Positions 31,401 through 43,519 of a DNA stretch of 47,828 nt are shown here, in pieces. The number at the start of each line of letters is the position of its first letter. The first letter of the stretch is position 1. Under the pieces are notes generated by a model. It did no database searches. It had not been told where the DNA came from and was given only the letters and a program-made list of their open reading frames with translations. Origin of the DNA: Mnemiopsis leidyi (lineage: Eukaryota > Ctenophora > Tentaculata > Lobata > Bolinopsidae); NCBI GenBank assembly GCA_000226015.1, contig JH152823.1, positions 12,187-60,014 of the forward strand, given 5' to 3'. Both the position numbers and the translations under genes were made by a program.

Positions 31401-34400
31401 GTCACCATGGCAACAAGGGAACCGCCACCGTCCCTGGCCTCTCTCAACAATCACAATCGTCCCCCAATTTGAGCTCTTTAAAATAAACAGATGACGCGAC
31501 ACGGACGATTAGGAGGGTTACCTGGATTGCACCTTTGATAAAACACAACTTTGAGCAACACAAATGCAGGACCACGAATTCTTTGAGGTCTGTAGGTTTT
31601 TCAGGCTTTCCTTTTTGATATAAGGCGATCCGATGGGGTCAATTATCTGATTGATAGTGGGCTGGTACGTTATTTTGGAGCCTGTATCTTGGCGATACTT
31701 TTAATTAGCTTTCAAAATTTGTTTTTGGTCTGATTTTTGGGACAATGGACATTAGAAAGATAGGGCCGCATGGTTTCATTTGGTAGTTCAAAGTAAGAAA
31801 TATTTGTAAAATATGAAGATAAAAATAAATTACAATAGAGATGGATTCTATTACAGAAATGAGACTGAAATTGGTAAAGCTACTGAAAACAGTAAGGTAG
31901 TATAGTAGAAAAATCTCCATATTTTATGCAAAAATTGAACTAAAGTATTATATCTTAATCTAAAGCGAATAGAATATGAAGAAAATAGGTCTGGATAACT
32001 AAACGATGACTAAATATGCACTTCCAAAGATTGGTCATAGATACCTTTCCAATTATCGAATTAGTAGCCCTAGAATATCATGTGTGAAAATAGCTGATTG
32101 AGCCCCAGACAATGATTAGCTACCCAATCAGCCAGTTATAGCTGATAAGATCTCTCGGGTTAGGGAAACTCAAATTGGGTATTATCTGTCAGAGATCTTA
32201 ACTAAATAACTGACGTCATCATACTTGAGTATTTGGTACCTAAACATCGGTGGAAATTACTATGATCTAATATTGAAATCGTGAAAGATAGAGTATAATA
32301 AGATTCTATTACGGTCAAGAAGAATGTTCTAGTTTAAATACGATCAGGTTGAATCTGGCTCTATATCTTCCTTGTAATAAACGAATAAAGGCTGGAGCTA
32401 AACGTGATGTAAGACGTAAATCGTAAAAGATTTTTCCAAAAGATCTGTTTTTTTAAACAAAACCGCGACAATAGAATAAAATAGCAAACTTAAAAACAAA
32501 CTAAATCGAGCCTGTACGGCAAGCACTTCAAAAACACTGGGGAACTGTTGCAAGAGAACCACCCATTACAAACAAACAGATGGAGATACGAGTATCGATA
32601 ACACTTAGAGTGCACCCCGACAGAAATGAACTACCCCGGCTCCAGCTCTCTCAGTCAGGTCGGTGTGAGTGCCGCGTGGCCGGTAAAACGTAGTGGCCGG
32701 GTAACAAGTCTCCATTAGACGAGGTGATTGATCTGTTGATCCAACTCGCCTGGATCTCCCTTCTCATTGGATGGTCAGGGACACGTGACTAATGAGAGTG
32801 GATGTGATTGGACGAAGGGGTCCGGTCCATTAACCAAGTCTGGTTCACATGTTAATTTGGAGCACCTGGATTTCACCCCCTAGGGTTCAACATTTAGCTT
32901 GATAGTGCCCCCTTGACCAGTAATATCTTCCCACGATATCACGTGTCCACAGCGGTCCAATCAGTGGTCGCTAGGCAACCCACGTGACCTTGATCCAGTT
33001 TTACAGGGCGGCAATATTCCGGGGGGAGTGCAGGTACAAAGAGCAGGTATCAGAGAACAAATTAGAATGTAACAAGCATTAAATATAACAGCAGAGAGGG
33101 GAGAGAGGGAGAGAGGGTGTCCTCTAAGATCACACAGAGAGGGGGGGGAGAGACGTAGATTAATTCTATAATAGCTGACTGGACGTCAGGTTTGGAGGGT
33201 GGAAGTGGAAACAGAGCTGATAGTACCAGGATGGAAAGTGTGGCAGTCTTCAGTCTGATTCTAATCGAGATGCAAGTTTCGAGACTCCCACGTATGAAGT
33301 TAGAGAGGGGAGTGTCTTAGAAAATTCTGAATGAGATTGTAAGGCCATTTTCTAATTTCCAGCATTCAGAATTGCTGGTGTGAGGCGTTAAATAAGAGCT
33401 TGCTTGGTGCAAGGTTTAAAAAGGAATATTAAAAATTTCGTCAGCACACTTCAATAATATCTCACCCCAGTACAACGTCCCAACCATTTCACCAGACATG
33501 GTGTTGACCAACACAACCACAACACGTAATATGACGTCATTGATAACATGACTGAACCAAGCAACAGCACGTGCAATGAACGACGCGAACTAACCACGTG
33601 ACAGATCACGTGACACAGAACAAACAAGGTATCTAAACCAGGAGAAGGGGAGCTGTACAGTCGTGTGAACTAGCCTCTACTCCAAACCACACCCCAGAGA
33701 TTCCCGTATCGGTAATGGAGTTATAACGCTAACGACTCTAACCACCAATACCACGCTTAACTCAATCCGCCCCGTCAACTGCATCCAGAGGACGGTGCAT
33801 TTCACTTCCAGACCAGTGCTACTAGACCGGGACCGACCAATGAGGGACGAGTATTATACCACCTGATCAGGATTGACCAATGAGAGGGCGGTGTCAAGTG
33901 CAGTGGGACCAAGTACGAGTAACTACAGTTCAGAGAAGTGAAGGTGGTGACCCCTCCTTGGATTATGAGTTGTGTGGAAGTAGAGGATCACTATAGGGAG
34001 CTCCGTGGTCCGGGTAGTGGCCTTACATCTCTAAATTATAATTGGCTCGAGAGAGAACGGATGATTTGTTTGATCAAAAGCAGTTTTCATCCGGAAATTA
34101 ATATCTTTAAAACTAACCCAAATTGCAAGTGGACATCATGGCACATAACGGAGACATTTATCGACCGGGATTAGAAAAATCAGAAGAGTTTTCAAACAAT
34201 CAGAACTCGTTAAAACTCTATTTGAAGATTTGTTGACACGCTACTTCATTACCTGCCCCAAAATACGGACCTCTTGTTCAAGAGAATACCGCCCTCGCCC
34301 AATCGCACTAATTTTACTTTCTGAAAGTATACGACTAACTTTCATGATATTTCCGTTAAGCTCGCTCGCCAACCAGCAACCTAACAACTCTAACATTTAA

Positions 34401-37400
34401 AATCACAACCTTGCATTAATTCAATGAGAAGTCAAAGGAGTCTAAAGAAAATCGGAATAATATGTTAAAACTCTAGAAAGGAATTTAGTCTATTATTTTG
34501 ATACTCAGTACCCAATTTTGAGCCCTAATTCCAGTTGTACTGATGAATTTCCTACTCGGCCGTAAAGATAGTAATCGTTCAAGCTTGCAAACTGGCAATA
34601 ACTCACATGAACATATACACATCAGCCTGATGAACCGTTTGTTGTTTTTCGTATTTACATTGCAAAGGTTTACTCATTTAAATAATATTGTTTTGCCGGC
34701 TACATAATGGTTGTATGTGATAAGGGAGCACTATGATCTTATAACTAAATAAAAGCATTTTGATTACCAAAGTTCAGAAAATAGGATTAAATTGAAGTTT
34801 AATGGTAATCATTAACTTACTAGGACGAACGATTATTACTGAAATCATCAACCACAGCTCATTAACCACAGCTTGGTAACAGATCGGACGTTCGGGCAAA
34901 CTAATTGAACCTAAATTAAACTAGTGTTAAACTCTTATCAATAAATTAAAGTACCTGCAGTTTCTCAGGGGTCTGGAAAGAGTTGCCACATTCGCCACAC
35001 TCAGACTTGGTGATTCCAGAGCAGAGATTGGCGCAGTGTGCTCTGTACTCCTCAAACTTGACAAACACCTGCACGTCCAAAGTTAGATCAGTGTCTTGAT
35101 TTTCATTGTTTGGATGTAGATTTGAAATTAGAATTAAAGTAAGAGTTGGGTTTTAATTCAGGGGTAAACTTTAGTCGCACAACTTTTTAAATCAAACTTA
35201 TGTAGTAACTATGGTTACTATGATAACTTTGGTGACTATGGTTACTGTGGTAACTATGGTTACAATGATAACTATGGTTACTATGGTAAATATGCAGTTA
35301 CTATGATAACTACGGTTACTTACCAAGCCACACTGGTTACAATTGTATGGAGTGTCGTGGTCTGAACTTAAGTGTCGTTCCAAACATAGCGACCCTCCAA
35401 AACCTGAAAACATCGAAGGTAATGGTATCACAAAATGTTGGAGTATGTAATATCTTCGTGTATGTTATTTTGGGAATACGATGATTTAGTTTTAAAAACA
35501 TTGTATTTCCGAATTCATCGGCTCAAGTTTTGAAAGGTTCTGAATTCTGAGTGTGGTGGATATAATGAGGCTCAGAATGTTCCCACCCGACAGATACATG
35601 GTCATTAACTGGCTCCAAAGCTTGATACGCATCACATCACGTGACACAACACAAAATTCACGTGACTACACCACATGTTTCTATCAGTTATAAAAACAAT
35701 TGCCCGAGACAGAACTGTCCAATCACCAGGAGTGCTCGGTAGCAGCTGATCAACTCAGTTACCATGGCAACTAACCAATATGCACGAGAACCGTCGAGCC
35801 CTGCATTATGGCGACCAATCAGATTGCAGGATTTACGGGTCACCAAATTAAGGTAAAAACAGCAGGGTTGCAAGGTGCATGTTACCAGGGTAATATGGGA
35901 TAATTCGGACTGCTTGACAAGAGCAACAACAGCAGACAAATCGCGTCTTGCTATATACTTGCTATACTTGCTCTCTTTATCTTCCACTCTCTGGATCCTT
36001 CACTCTTGTTGGGTACAATCCAGGGTGCCCTCAGGGGTTGGGAACTCTTGATTGGGATCTGGTTAACTGAAGGAGATCCAGAGAGGGATAGTAGAAGAGG
36101 GTAAAATTACAGATTGGCAGGGACATCTAATAGGGATTTATAAGGTTTACTGGAGATCTAATATGGGATCTCTCGAAATATTTGTGCCTGTTTAGCAAGG
36201 TATTGTCCTCAAACTTCGACAAAAATTAGAAGCGTAGTCAAGACGCGTGAATTTTAAAGTTCTAGCCACACTGCTGTACAGAGCACCAGACAACGCATAC
36301 GGGCTACTCACCGAATATATTGTTTTCCAGATTTATTGCTCTTAAAAATGTGGTTAATAACCACCCTGCACCAGTACTTTTTACTTACATTAAAACTACC
36401 ACATCAGATTTTACTTTATCTCAACTTTCAACAACTGCTTTGTCTAAACAACTATAAAAATTCCCGTAAAAAGTACACACCCTTACCAAACACCCTGTCT
36501 CTAGACTTTGTCCGAAGTGCATTGCACCGTAACGACCCGCTGAAACCTATCTCCGACTCACATAATTTCATTTCCCCCAAAAACCCCAGCCACAATCCAA
36601 CTTAAAACCTCAAGTCAGCTTCGCACGTTACTAACGTTTCTAGCTGACGCAGTTAACGTTATTAACGTTTCCAGCTGACGTAGTTAACGTTACAGTAAAC
36701 GTTACAGTTAAAGTTACAGTTAACGTTACAGTTAACGTTACAGTTAACGTTACAGTTAACGTTACAGTTAACGTTACAGTTAACGTTACAGTTAACGCTA
36801 CTAGTAAACGCTACAGTTAACGTTACAGTTAACGTTACAGTTAACGNNNNNNNNNNNNNNTACAGTTAACGTTACAGTTAACGTTACAGTTAACGTTACA
36901 GTTAACGTTACAGTTAACGTTACAGTTAACGACTACAGTAACGTTACAGTTAACGTTACAGTTAACGTTACAGTTAACGTTACAGTTAACGTTACAGTTA
37001 ACGCTACAGTAAACCGCTACAGTTAACGTTACAGTTAACGTTACAGTTAACGTTACAGTTAACGTTACAGACCCAGCAGAGACAGTGTCAGACAGGGCCG
37101 GGTAGTCAGTAGTGCACTACAATCGAATTTCCCAGTTAGTGCAGGGTGTACTTGGAATTATTTAATGTGGTTAGGCCGCGTATTTCGGCCCTGGAATCAG
37201 ATTTGTGACCCGTATATTCAGGTTCTAGGTAGAGGAGGTGTACTGTTAGGATAGAAGGATGGTTACTGTTCACTGCACTTGGCATTTGGCACTTCCAAAT
37301 GATAATTCACTGCCACATTCCCAGGAGGAATTCTAAAACTGGGAGATAAGACATAGTTTGGATGATTTCCCCACGAAAATGGGATATTATTTCAAGAATT

Positions 37401-39063
37401 TTATCGCTCTTTGACATGACTTTCAGAGGAATTTACACAGGTCTAACCAAACTATCCAAGAAAATATGTGGTACCATTCCACATAGTGAGTCAAAGAAAA
37501 CTGTTAAAGTTGGAACTACAAAACTTCTACTGTTCCGTTAATTCGAAACACAAAAAGGTGTTAGGCACATCATTCTTCCTAGAACCGTGAATTTTGTCAA
37601 CCTCCGACTACTGTTTACTAAACCGGAGCACAGAACTGATCATGCAAGGTCAAATAAAAGTCAAGAGTATAACTGAACAAGGTAACTTTCACGAACCTTT
37701 GTCGCAGATCCCACATTTGTAGACCTTGTCTTGATGTTGTGCAGTCACGTGACCGTACATTGTCTCCTCCGAGACACTTCTGAAACATTTTATAAGTTGA
37801 AGTTTTGTATTGCTGTGTGTACGTGTGTATTCCTGTGTGCAGTGTGTACGTGTGTATTCCTGTGTGTATGTGTTAGTTTTAGTTTTTTTCCTTTTCTGGT
37901 AGTTCTTTTCATTTTATTTGTTATGACACGCTGCGTCCCAAACTTCCTTCCACTTTAGTTTGATGGTGGCTAAAAAAGAAATAGTAGCTAATAAAAAGTA
38001 GTAGCTGATAAACAACAGTAGCTTAAAGGCTAATAAACAATATTAGCTATCAACAATAGAATCTACTAATTGGTGCTAATTAACAATAGTAGCTAAAATG
38101 CAAACTTAAATTCTCCTCCTAATCTAATGAACCCACCTGTAACCACATTGTGCACACTTGAACTTAAAACAGTGATGTTGAGCTAGGGAAAATGAAGAGG
38201 CGTAAGTCTTACAGCAATTCCGGCATCGCAGTTCCTGAAATTGTAGATAGGGTAATCACTTAATTGGGTTATAATGGACTAGAAGGCAGGACCTGTTTGT
38301 TTATCTTGTTTTTTTACATAACTGAAAGTTTGACAGGCAAACTTTGAAATGTAGCACTATTACTGCATCGTAATGCACTGCATGTACAGCATGTTAGATC
38401 AGAGTAAAGCTAACCTCTAAGTTTTTAGTCAACTCAGGAGACTTATCATGATGTGTCTCCATGGAGACCAGACCCGAATCTGTCAGTCGAAAATGGTTGA
38501 AACTGCTTCTTTCTCTAAAAATATTTGGGTTAAAACGTCAAAAGAAATGAATGAGAATCTTATTCTAACCTAGCCTGACTCTATGACTGCAGGATAATTT
38601 TAGGTCTTAATAACCAAATCTGTTTGATGTTCAAATCAATAAAGCTGTAATTGTCGTTAAAAACTTACGAGTAGGGGGTGCTGGCAGAAATAGGAGGGGT
38701 CACCATGGTGACTGGGGTTACCATGGCAACCGGTGTAACGGGTGAAATGGGGAAGTTTGGCGATCTGGTTGTGTTGTGGGATTCCTAAATGTAGTAAACA
38801 GTCAGGTTGAAGTTGTATTAATGTATTTATGTATTGTATACACATTGAAATAAAGACTGGAGAGTACTAGTAAGATTATGGTTCTGAAGGTTCTTTTCAA
38901 ATTATTATAAGTTTAAAAAACAGCAATGTATTGTGTGAAACGTCGAATGTAAATAAGTTCGTTAGATCAGACATAGTTTTACCTTCCACTCTCTTGCTTC
39001 CTCCTTTACAACAGTATCATGTGTAACGCTGTTACCATGACAACCCTCGTCTTGGTCACACAT
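25474..39063 (-). CDS. Multi-C2H2 zinc-finger protein, 13 coding exons, about 11 fingers
   Basis: Probably a nuclear DNA-binding regulator. Exons in transcript order: 39063-38983, 38784-38669, 38514-38415, 38234-38137, 37779-37697, 35403-35324, 35068-34955, 29503-29336, 28961-28582, 28350-28267, 26365-26227, 26021-25904, 25667-25474 (stop 25474-25476). They total 1755 nt (584 residues); all junctions are GT-AG and every phase fits. The N-terminal 65 residues are a Pro/Thr/Val-rich linker. Fingers 1-5 are degenerate (e.g. [38 protein letters not shown], one C2HC-like [17 protein letters not shown]). A spacer with repeated [10 protein letters not shown] motifs follows, then fingers 6-11. The last four are canonical, with HTGSRPY, HTKIKPF and HTGAKPY linkers. 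Most fingers are split by introns. Start chosen at the ATG of the first exon; an upstream start is possible. No named orthologue recognised. Confidence 0.88.
26366..28266 (-). other. Zinc-finger gene intron between the exons ending 28267 and starting 26365
   Basis: 26740-27440 is less AT-rich and carries CCAAT boxes, CACGTG sites (about 26775, 26894) and an X-box-like GTTGCCCGGCAAC at 26858-26870 directly joined to CCAAT. It looks regulatory. 27770-28264 is a tandem array. No gene seen. Confidence 0.5.
27770..28264 (-). repeat. 46-bp minisatellite running into a zinc-finger gene splice donor
   Basis: About ten units, the full ones 46 bp (ACAAGTAACTGACAAGGTAA.. on +). On the gene's strand each unit carries GTCAGTTACTTGTG, which is exactly the intron start at the real donor (CCAG/GTCAGTTACTTG, donor at 28266). 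The array thus contains multiple donor-like copies downstream of the true one. Confidence 0.9.
28740..28905 (-). repeat. Coding repeat (TSPDxxKYGK) in the zinc-finger gene
   Basis: Within the 380-bp exon, about four degenerate units of 13-14 residues: [48 protein letters not shown]. This is a spacer between finger groups 1-5 and 6-11 and has regularly spaced S/T-P sites. Confidence 0.75.
29504..34954 (-). other. Large zinc-finger gene intron (5.4 kb)
   Basis: No gene recognised. Three sub-regions have clustered CCAAT/ATTGG boxes and CACGTG sites: about 31080-31230, 32740-33010 and 33530-33960, the first followed by an X-box-like GTCACCATGGCAAC at 31401-31414. 33090-33155 is GA-rich simple sequence. 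The remainder is AT-rich and featureless. These clusters could be enhancers or alternative promoters. Confidence 0.45.
35206..35322 (-). repeat. GTAACCATAGT-type repeat running into a zinc-finger gene donor
   Basis: Degenerate 11-12-bp units (GGTTACTATG, GATAACTATG on +) fill the first 110 bases of the intron next to the donor GTAAGTAACCGTAGT at 35323. Confidence 0.75.
36640..37071. repeat. 12-bp satellite (CAGTTAACGTTA)
   Basis: About 35 units of CAGTTAACGTTA with occasional 1-2-base slips, interrupted by the 14-N gap at 36847-36860. Each unit contains GTTAAC and, on the - strand, TAACTG, which fits the Myb consensus YAACKG. Confidence 0.95.
36847..36860. other. Assembly gap (14 N) inside the 12-bp satellite
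   Basis: Fourteen N in the middle of the array; true array length is therefore uncertain. Confidence 1.
37970..38097. repeat. Degenerate AGTAGCTAATAAACA repeat
   Basis: About six loose units of roughly 20 bp in the intron between exons 38234-38137 and 37779-37697, ending about 40 bases from the donor at 38136. Confidence 0.55.
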
Positions 39064-39098
39064 TGAGTCTTCCGTGGAAACGGAACCTGGCAGGGTCA

Positions 39099-39190
39099 CT
39101 ATGATAATCACTATGATAATCACCATGATAATCACCATGATAATCACCATGATAATCACCATGATAATCACCATGATAATCACTATTATA
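39099..39190. repeat. 12-bp repeat (ACCATGATAATC) upstream of the first zinc-finger coding exon
   Basis: About seven units at 12-bp spacing, ending some 15 bases from a candidate acceptor (CCCTGCCAG) before the first coding exon. The frame running into the exon from the array (a run of Ile/Val/Met) is a repeat artefact. Confidence 0.85.
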
Positions 39191-40347
39191 ATGGCAATTA
39201 ATGTTGTGTAATAAAACATAGTACTAAATAGAAATAGTTTTTTAGTTTATTTAGTCAATGGAGAGTTAATTCAGCAGAATTGTGAGCAGGTATATATGCA
39301 TGACTTACTAAAGGAACTCTCTTTAACCATACTCTTTTCTGTACCTTGACTGTAATTTTTCAAGTTAACCTCTGTTATTCAAATACAAACTAAATCATTT
39401 GTAATTCTGGATAATTACAAAAAACACATTTGACGCAGACTACTGTTGATTCACAAAATCTACAATACGTGTTTTCTAAACCATGTGTATCAAAGCCAGC
39501 ACTAAAAAGGGTTACAGGAATAAATCGTGAGGATTTTAGGCGACAAGCAAGAAAGTTAAGCAAGAATTTGGGTATAATAATCAAAGTAGTGCAGCTGAGG
39601 ATTCTCCACAACAGAGTCACAATCAACTGCTAGCTTCGAACTAGAACTTATAGGAACTTGCTAACTCGGCACTTGTAAACCAGTAGAGTTCCCATGCAGT
39701 TCTCAACAAGATTATAACTCGCTGTCCAGCCATCAAATTACAGTTGTTCGCGTTAATCAAGCTTGACTTGAACAGCGTTGAGTGGACGGTTTGACGCTGT
39801 ATACCTTAATTAGTTGAAGTTTGTCACGTCCTTAGATGCGAGATTTAAAATGAAGGGACACATTGATATGTAAAAAAGGACAATATTGAATCGGATGAAA
39901 TTGTGAGTTGGATTATGATTTACAAAGATTAAAAAGGATAGGAGCAAGAGATCGAACAGTTTGAAATAGGCCGAACAAACGATACAACCAACAAGGCCGT
40001 AAAGATAAAAGAACGAGTTAAACATTTCGTTACATGGAGTCGGCAAGACACTACTTAATACATCCCAAAGGCCAAAACAATTTCCCATTAAATCAACTTC
40101 CTGGTTACTGGTATGCACTATATGCTTATCTATGTTCTGACATCAACTGTGATAACGAAAGAATTCGATAAGGAAATGACATTCATTATTCTGGAGAACT
40201 GCTCGAGAGCCAAATAGCCGCAGACTGCGCCTCACTTAGGAGTCATCATCCACGCGTGATGCGAGCACCATCAAATTCAACCAAGCCGAAATGCTACGTG
40301 CGATAGTGCCAACGAGTGCGCGGCGTGGTCATCGCGTCACGATTTTG

Positions 40348-40399
40348 CACGTGACAAATCACGTGACGCGAACCAAGTCACGTGTCTCCAGACCACGTG
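40348..40399. promoter_or_regulatory. Cluster of four CACGTG E-boxes
   Basis: CACGTG at 40348, 40360, 40379 and 40394, within 52 bp, in a CpG-richer stretch (40240-40440) upstream of the zinc-finger gene. Such sites are bound by bHLH-Zip factors (USF, MITF/TFE, Myc). Promoter function is inferred only. Confidence 0.4.
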
Positions 40400-42384
40400 A
40401 GTGGGTACGAGGCCCTTGTTCGGAGTGTTGCTTGATATCACCCAATTCTCTCACGTCCCATCATACCAGCGGCATCGCACATTAGACATGTCCACTTTAA
40501 TTAGCAGGTGTTAAGCGATTTGGAATTGAAACCAACACGATTATTCCCGTCATACGATCTCTTGTTTGACCAAAGACACATGGCCGTCAATCAAGGGATC
40601 CAAATTTCAGCTCATCGAATTTATGTCATCTGTTTACATGAGCAAACAGACAGCTGCCTATTGGGTACCAATAACATTAACTACATTTACCTGCATATTA
40701 ACATCAATAAGTATACTGTATACCCGTGATCTGGCATTAAATAAATTTGATAAGTACAAAATTTGAAGCCCGTGAAGTGTATGTGAACGCTTTTAATATT
40801 TTTCACTGCACTGAGTGCACTTTATGTCTTGCACTGTTTACTTTTTATTTACAATTATAACGCCATCAATTTCAAGACCCTATTTTGGCATGACGACAAA
40901 TCTATAATTGCTTATACCATAACATATTCTAATAAGATTATCGATCGATAACTCAAATAGTGATGATTGAAGTCATACGGCGATTGCTACTTGCGATCAC
41001 TAATAAGAACCGCCGTTAAACTAGAAGTATATAATAACGAAAGTCCGGGTCGTTTCACAGCTCAAAATTCAGTGAAGTGGAGACTTAGGTTGAAAATTTT
41101 TCTCTGACTATAAGTGTAGATGAAAATCTCAAACAGAAACTAGCGACCGATATGCCAGTAACCAGCAACCATGCGACTAATAACAAATAATTTTGTTGAT
41201 TAACACCGCATCTTCGTGCCATTTTGATGTCTCAATAACTCTTAAAAACCCCTAAAATAATTTTCGATAAGAGTTTCTAATTCATCTCGATGAGATTTTC
41301 CACCTTCCTTTATTTTCACTTAATCTCTTTCTCTTTAATTAATCCACAGTCCGCACCAGCTTCTCATCATCTTAATCTGATTGCATTTCGATACTTGCAC
41401 AGAATCATTTCGCTCGTTTTCAACTTCAGTACAAAATCCTCAGAACCTCACCACGTGAATGAGCCTCGATTTGCGGTTCACGAGGTCAGAACAGTAAACT
41501 AGAATGCACCAAATTCACTTGGGATTCACCGAATCGTAACGCTGTGTGAACACACTGCACGAACACACCACAATATAACATTATTTGTAATGAACAAACT
41601 ACAAGATTTAATAAATACTCCTGCCGATTATAAAACAGGAGCTCATTTGAATATGGACTCACAAAGACCCTTGCCGAAGCAATTATTATTCCGATAGGAG
41701 TAGCTACCAAACAGCGCAGTGGACCAGATAATTGAGGAATGAGGACCTCACTTGCCCTCTATAATTGCTCTCTCATTCTCACCGTCAATTCAATTAGTTT
41801 CGATTTTTACCGGTGAATTATTCCATCAGCATCCTTCAAACAAACTACTTAATGCAATACTGGGCGAATCTTCTCACGCAGGCTGCACCGCCCACTTTGA
41901 AAACTAATTCAAATTGTGAGTTCATTTTCAAATTTTCATGAATTAAAGTTTTCAATTTGGAAGGGCAATTAATCTCAACGAAACTGAACAGTCTAACATA
42001 ACAAGAGAATACTGAAAAGTTGATTTAGCCTTAAACTTTTGCTCTCAAACAACCAAAGCTTTACGAGATTAGTTCGACCTGCAATTTTATAATCCGAAAA
42101 AGGCAACAAAAAAGCATAATTTATATAGTAAGGAGAGGAAAATTTAGAAGGTCAAACAATTTTTATGCGTGAATTTGAGAATTAAAAGCTAATCCATTTC
42201 TATCTTCAGATCATTATCATTATTGATAATGGACAATTCTGCCTGATTCCCAACAACTGATTGATACTTTTGATTATACGTATAATGCTATGCAACTTAT
42301 TGGCTTGCAGCCAATTAACGCGACGTGACACAATCAAGTCGTCAAAAGTCCCATCATGCCATAAATCCTGACATGCATGACAGT

Positions 42385-42512
42385 CGCAACTTTAGTCGCA
42401 ACTTTATAGTCGCAACTTTATAGTCGCAACTTTAGTTGCAACTTTATAGTCGCAACTTTATAGTCGCAACTTAAGTCGCAACTTTATAGTCGCAACTTTA
42501 TAGTCGCAACTA
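42385..42512. repeat. 14-bp minisatellite (AGTCGCAACTTTAT)
   Basis: About nine to ten units, some shortened by loss of TAT. Confidence 0.9.
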
Positions 42513-43276
42513 TAGTGATCAACGGGTTTGGCTTAGATAGTCCATTATGTTTCTTCGTAACTTTCAAGTAGATTAGCAGAATCAGAACCAAATCATACAA
42601 TAAAAAACGACTGAATGACTTTCACCTTTTCAGAGAAGTTTTTCTAATTGGGTTTCACTATGTACAACTTTTCTTTGACTAGAGACTGGTAGTGGTACAA
42701 ATTAACGTTAAAAGTTTGGTTTCCTCATTCTGGATTATCAGTCATGTTTCTGATATTTGGGTTAAAACAACTTCTCCTGACTATACTCACTGGCTGAAGT
42801 ATAAAGTTATATCTTGCATCAAAGACTAAGTCTAAGTCTAACGTCAAGGAGGAGGTTCAAAATCATACAATTCAAAAGACTAGCACACTAGAAAGATAAA
42901 GATTACGAAATCGTACCCTGTAACAATTTTAAGCTAATGCTTTGCTTGTAAAATATAATCAGATGCAAAAAGACCAAATGAACAAATGCTGATTTCAAAC
43001 CGTCACTCACCAACCAAATATCTCGCTAAAGCAAACAAGATTACACTGTTTAAAACTGCTTGCTCGAAGGACCCGCGAAACGGAAAGTGGGAAAATAAAA
43101 CAAAGAAGTACTGTATTTGATAAGGAAGTGTGATTGTTCAAGTGCTAAGTTAACGCTAAGTTGTCAAACAAGCACTCATGGCTCCCTCTTCTTATGTAAA
43201 CAAACGCAATATACGGGACGAGTGCTAATATGTTTATTAGGAATTAAAATCCGACGTAAAATTTAAAATTTCTCAC

Positions 43277-43472
43277 CTGCCTGCCCCTTACCGCAACTAG
43301 TCGCTTCGCTCAGCTGCAATTTTAAAGTGCAGAGCGACAAGGTCAGAGAGAGAGAGAGTAAGCTTGGAGTTCAGGGATACTTCTGACCATTTTAGATCCG
43401 ACCTCCGGCTGGTTGAATGTTTGTAGTTACTTTATCAGGGTCACGATCCCATGTCAAGATCTTCAACCCGGC
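43277..43472 (-). other. Candidate non-coding 5' exon of the zinc-finger gene
   Basis: On the - strand this 196-bp block is bounded by a good acceptor (ATTTTCAG/GCC) and a good donor (GGCAG/GTGAGA). Its only frames are short and closed by stops, so it would be 5' UTR. It lies 4.2 kb upstream of the first coding exon. Inference only. Confidence 0.3.
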
Positions 43473-43519
43473 CTGAAAATTTAAAACGTGTTAACCCAAA
43501 ATGGGAGAAGCAGAACAAA

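Larger units (their letters stand above)
35404..37696 (-). other. Zinc-finger gene intron (2.3 kb)
   Basis: 35640-35830 has CACGTG, CCAAT boxes and an X-box-like GTTACCATGGCAAC (35758-35771). 36640-37071 is a 12-bp array with an assembly gap. No coding sequence recognised. Confidence 0.5.
39064..43276 (-). other. Upstream intron or 5' flank of the zinc-finger gene
   Basis: Contains the 12-bp repeat at 39099, a dense CACGTG cluster at 40348-40399, and a 14-bp array at 42385-42512. No protein-coding gene recognised; short ORFs at 39390-40120 and 41290-41710 show no motif. Confidence 0.4.

Noticed and set aside
36640-37071. 12-bp array as an interstitial telomere
   Set aside because: The unit CAGTTAACGTTA is not a TTAGGG-type repeat.
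38962-39219. Reading the zinc-finger protein start from a hydrophobic Ile/Val/Met stretch upstream of the first coding exon
   Set aside because: That stretch is the translation of the ACCATGATAATC repeat and not a signal peptide. The ATG at 39063 or an upstream spliced start is preferred.
43391-43472. Short - strand frame (starts AGLKILTWDRDP) as the last coding exon of another gene
   Set aside because: Only 26 codons with no recognised homologue and no upstream exon in phase; better explained as non-coding exon sequence or chance.
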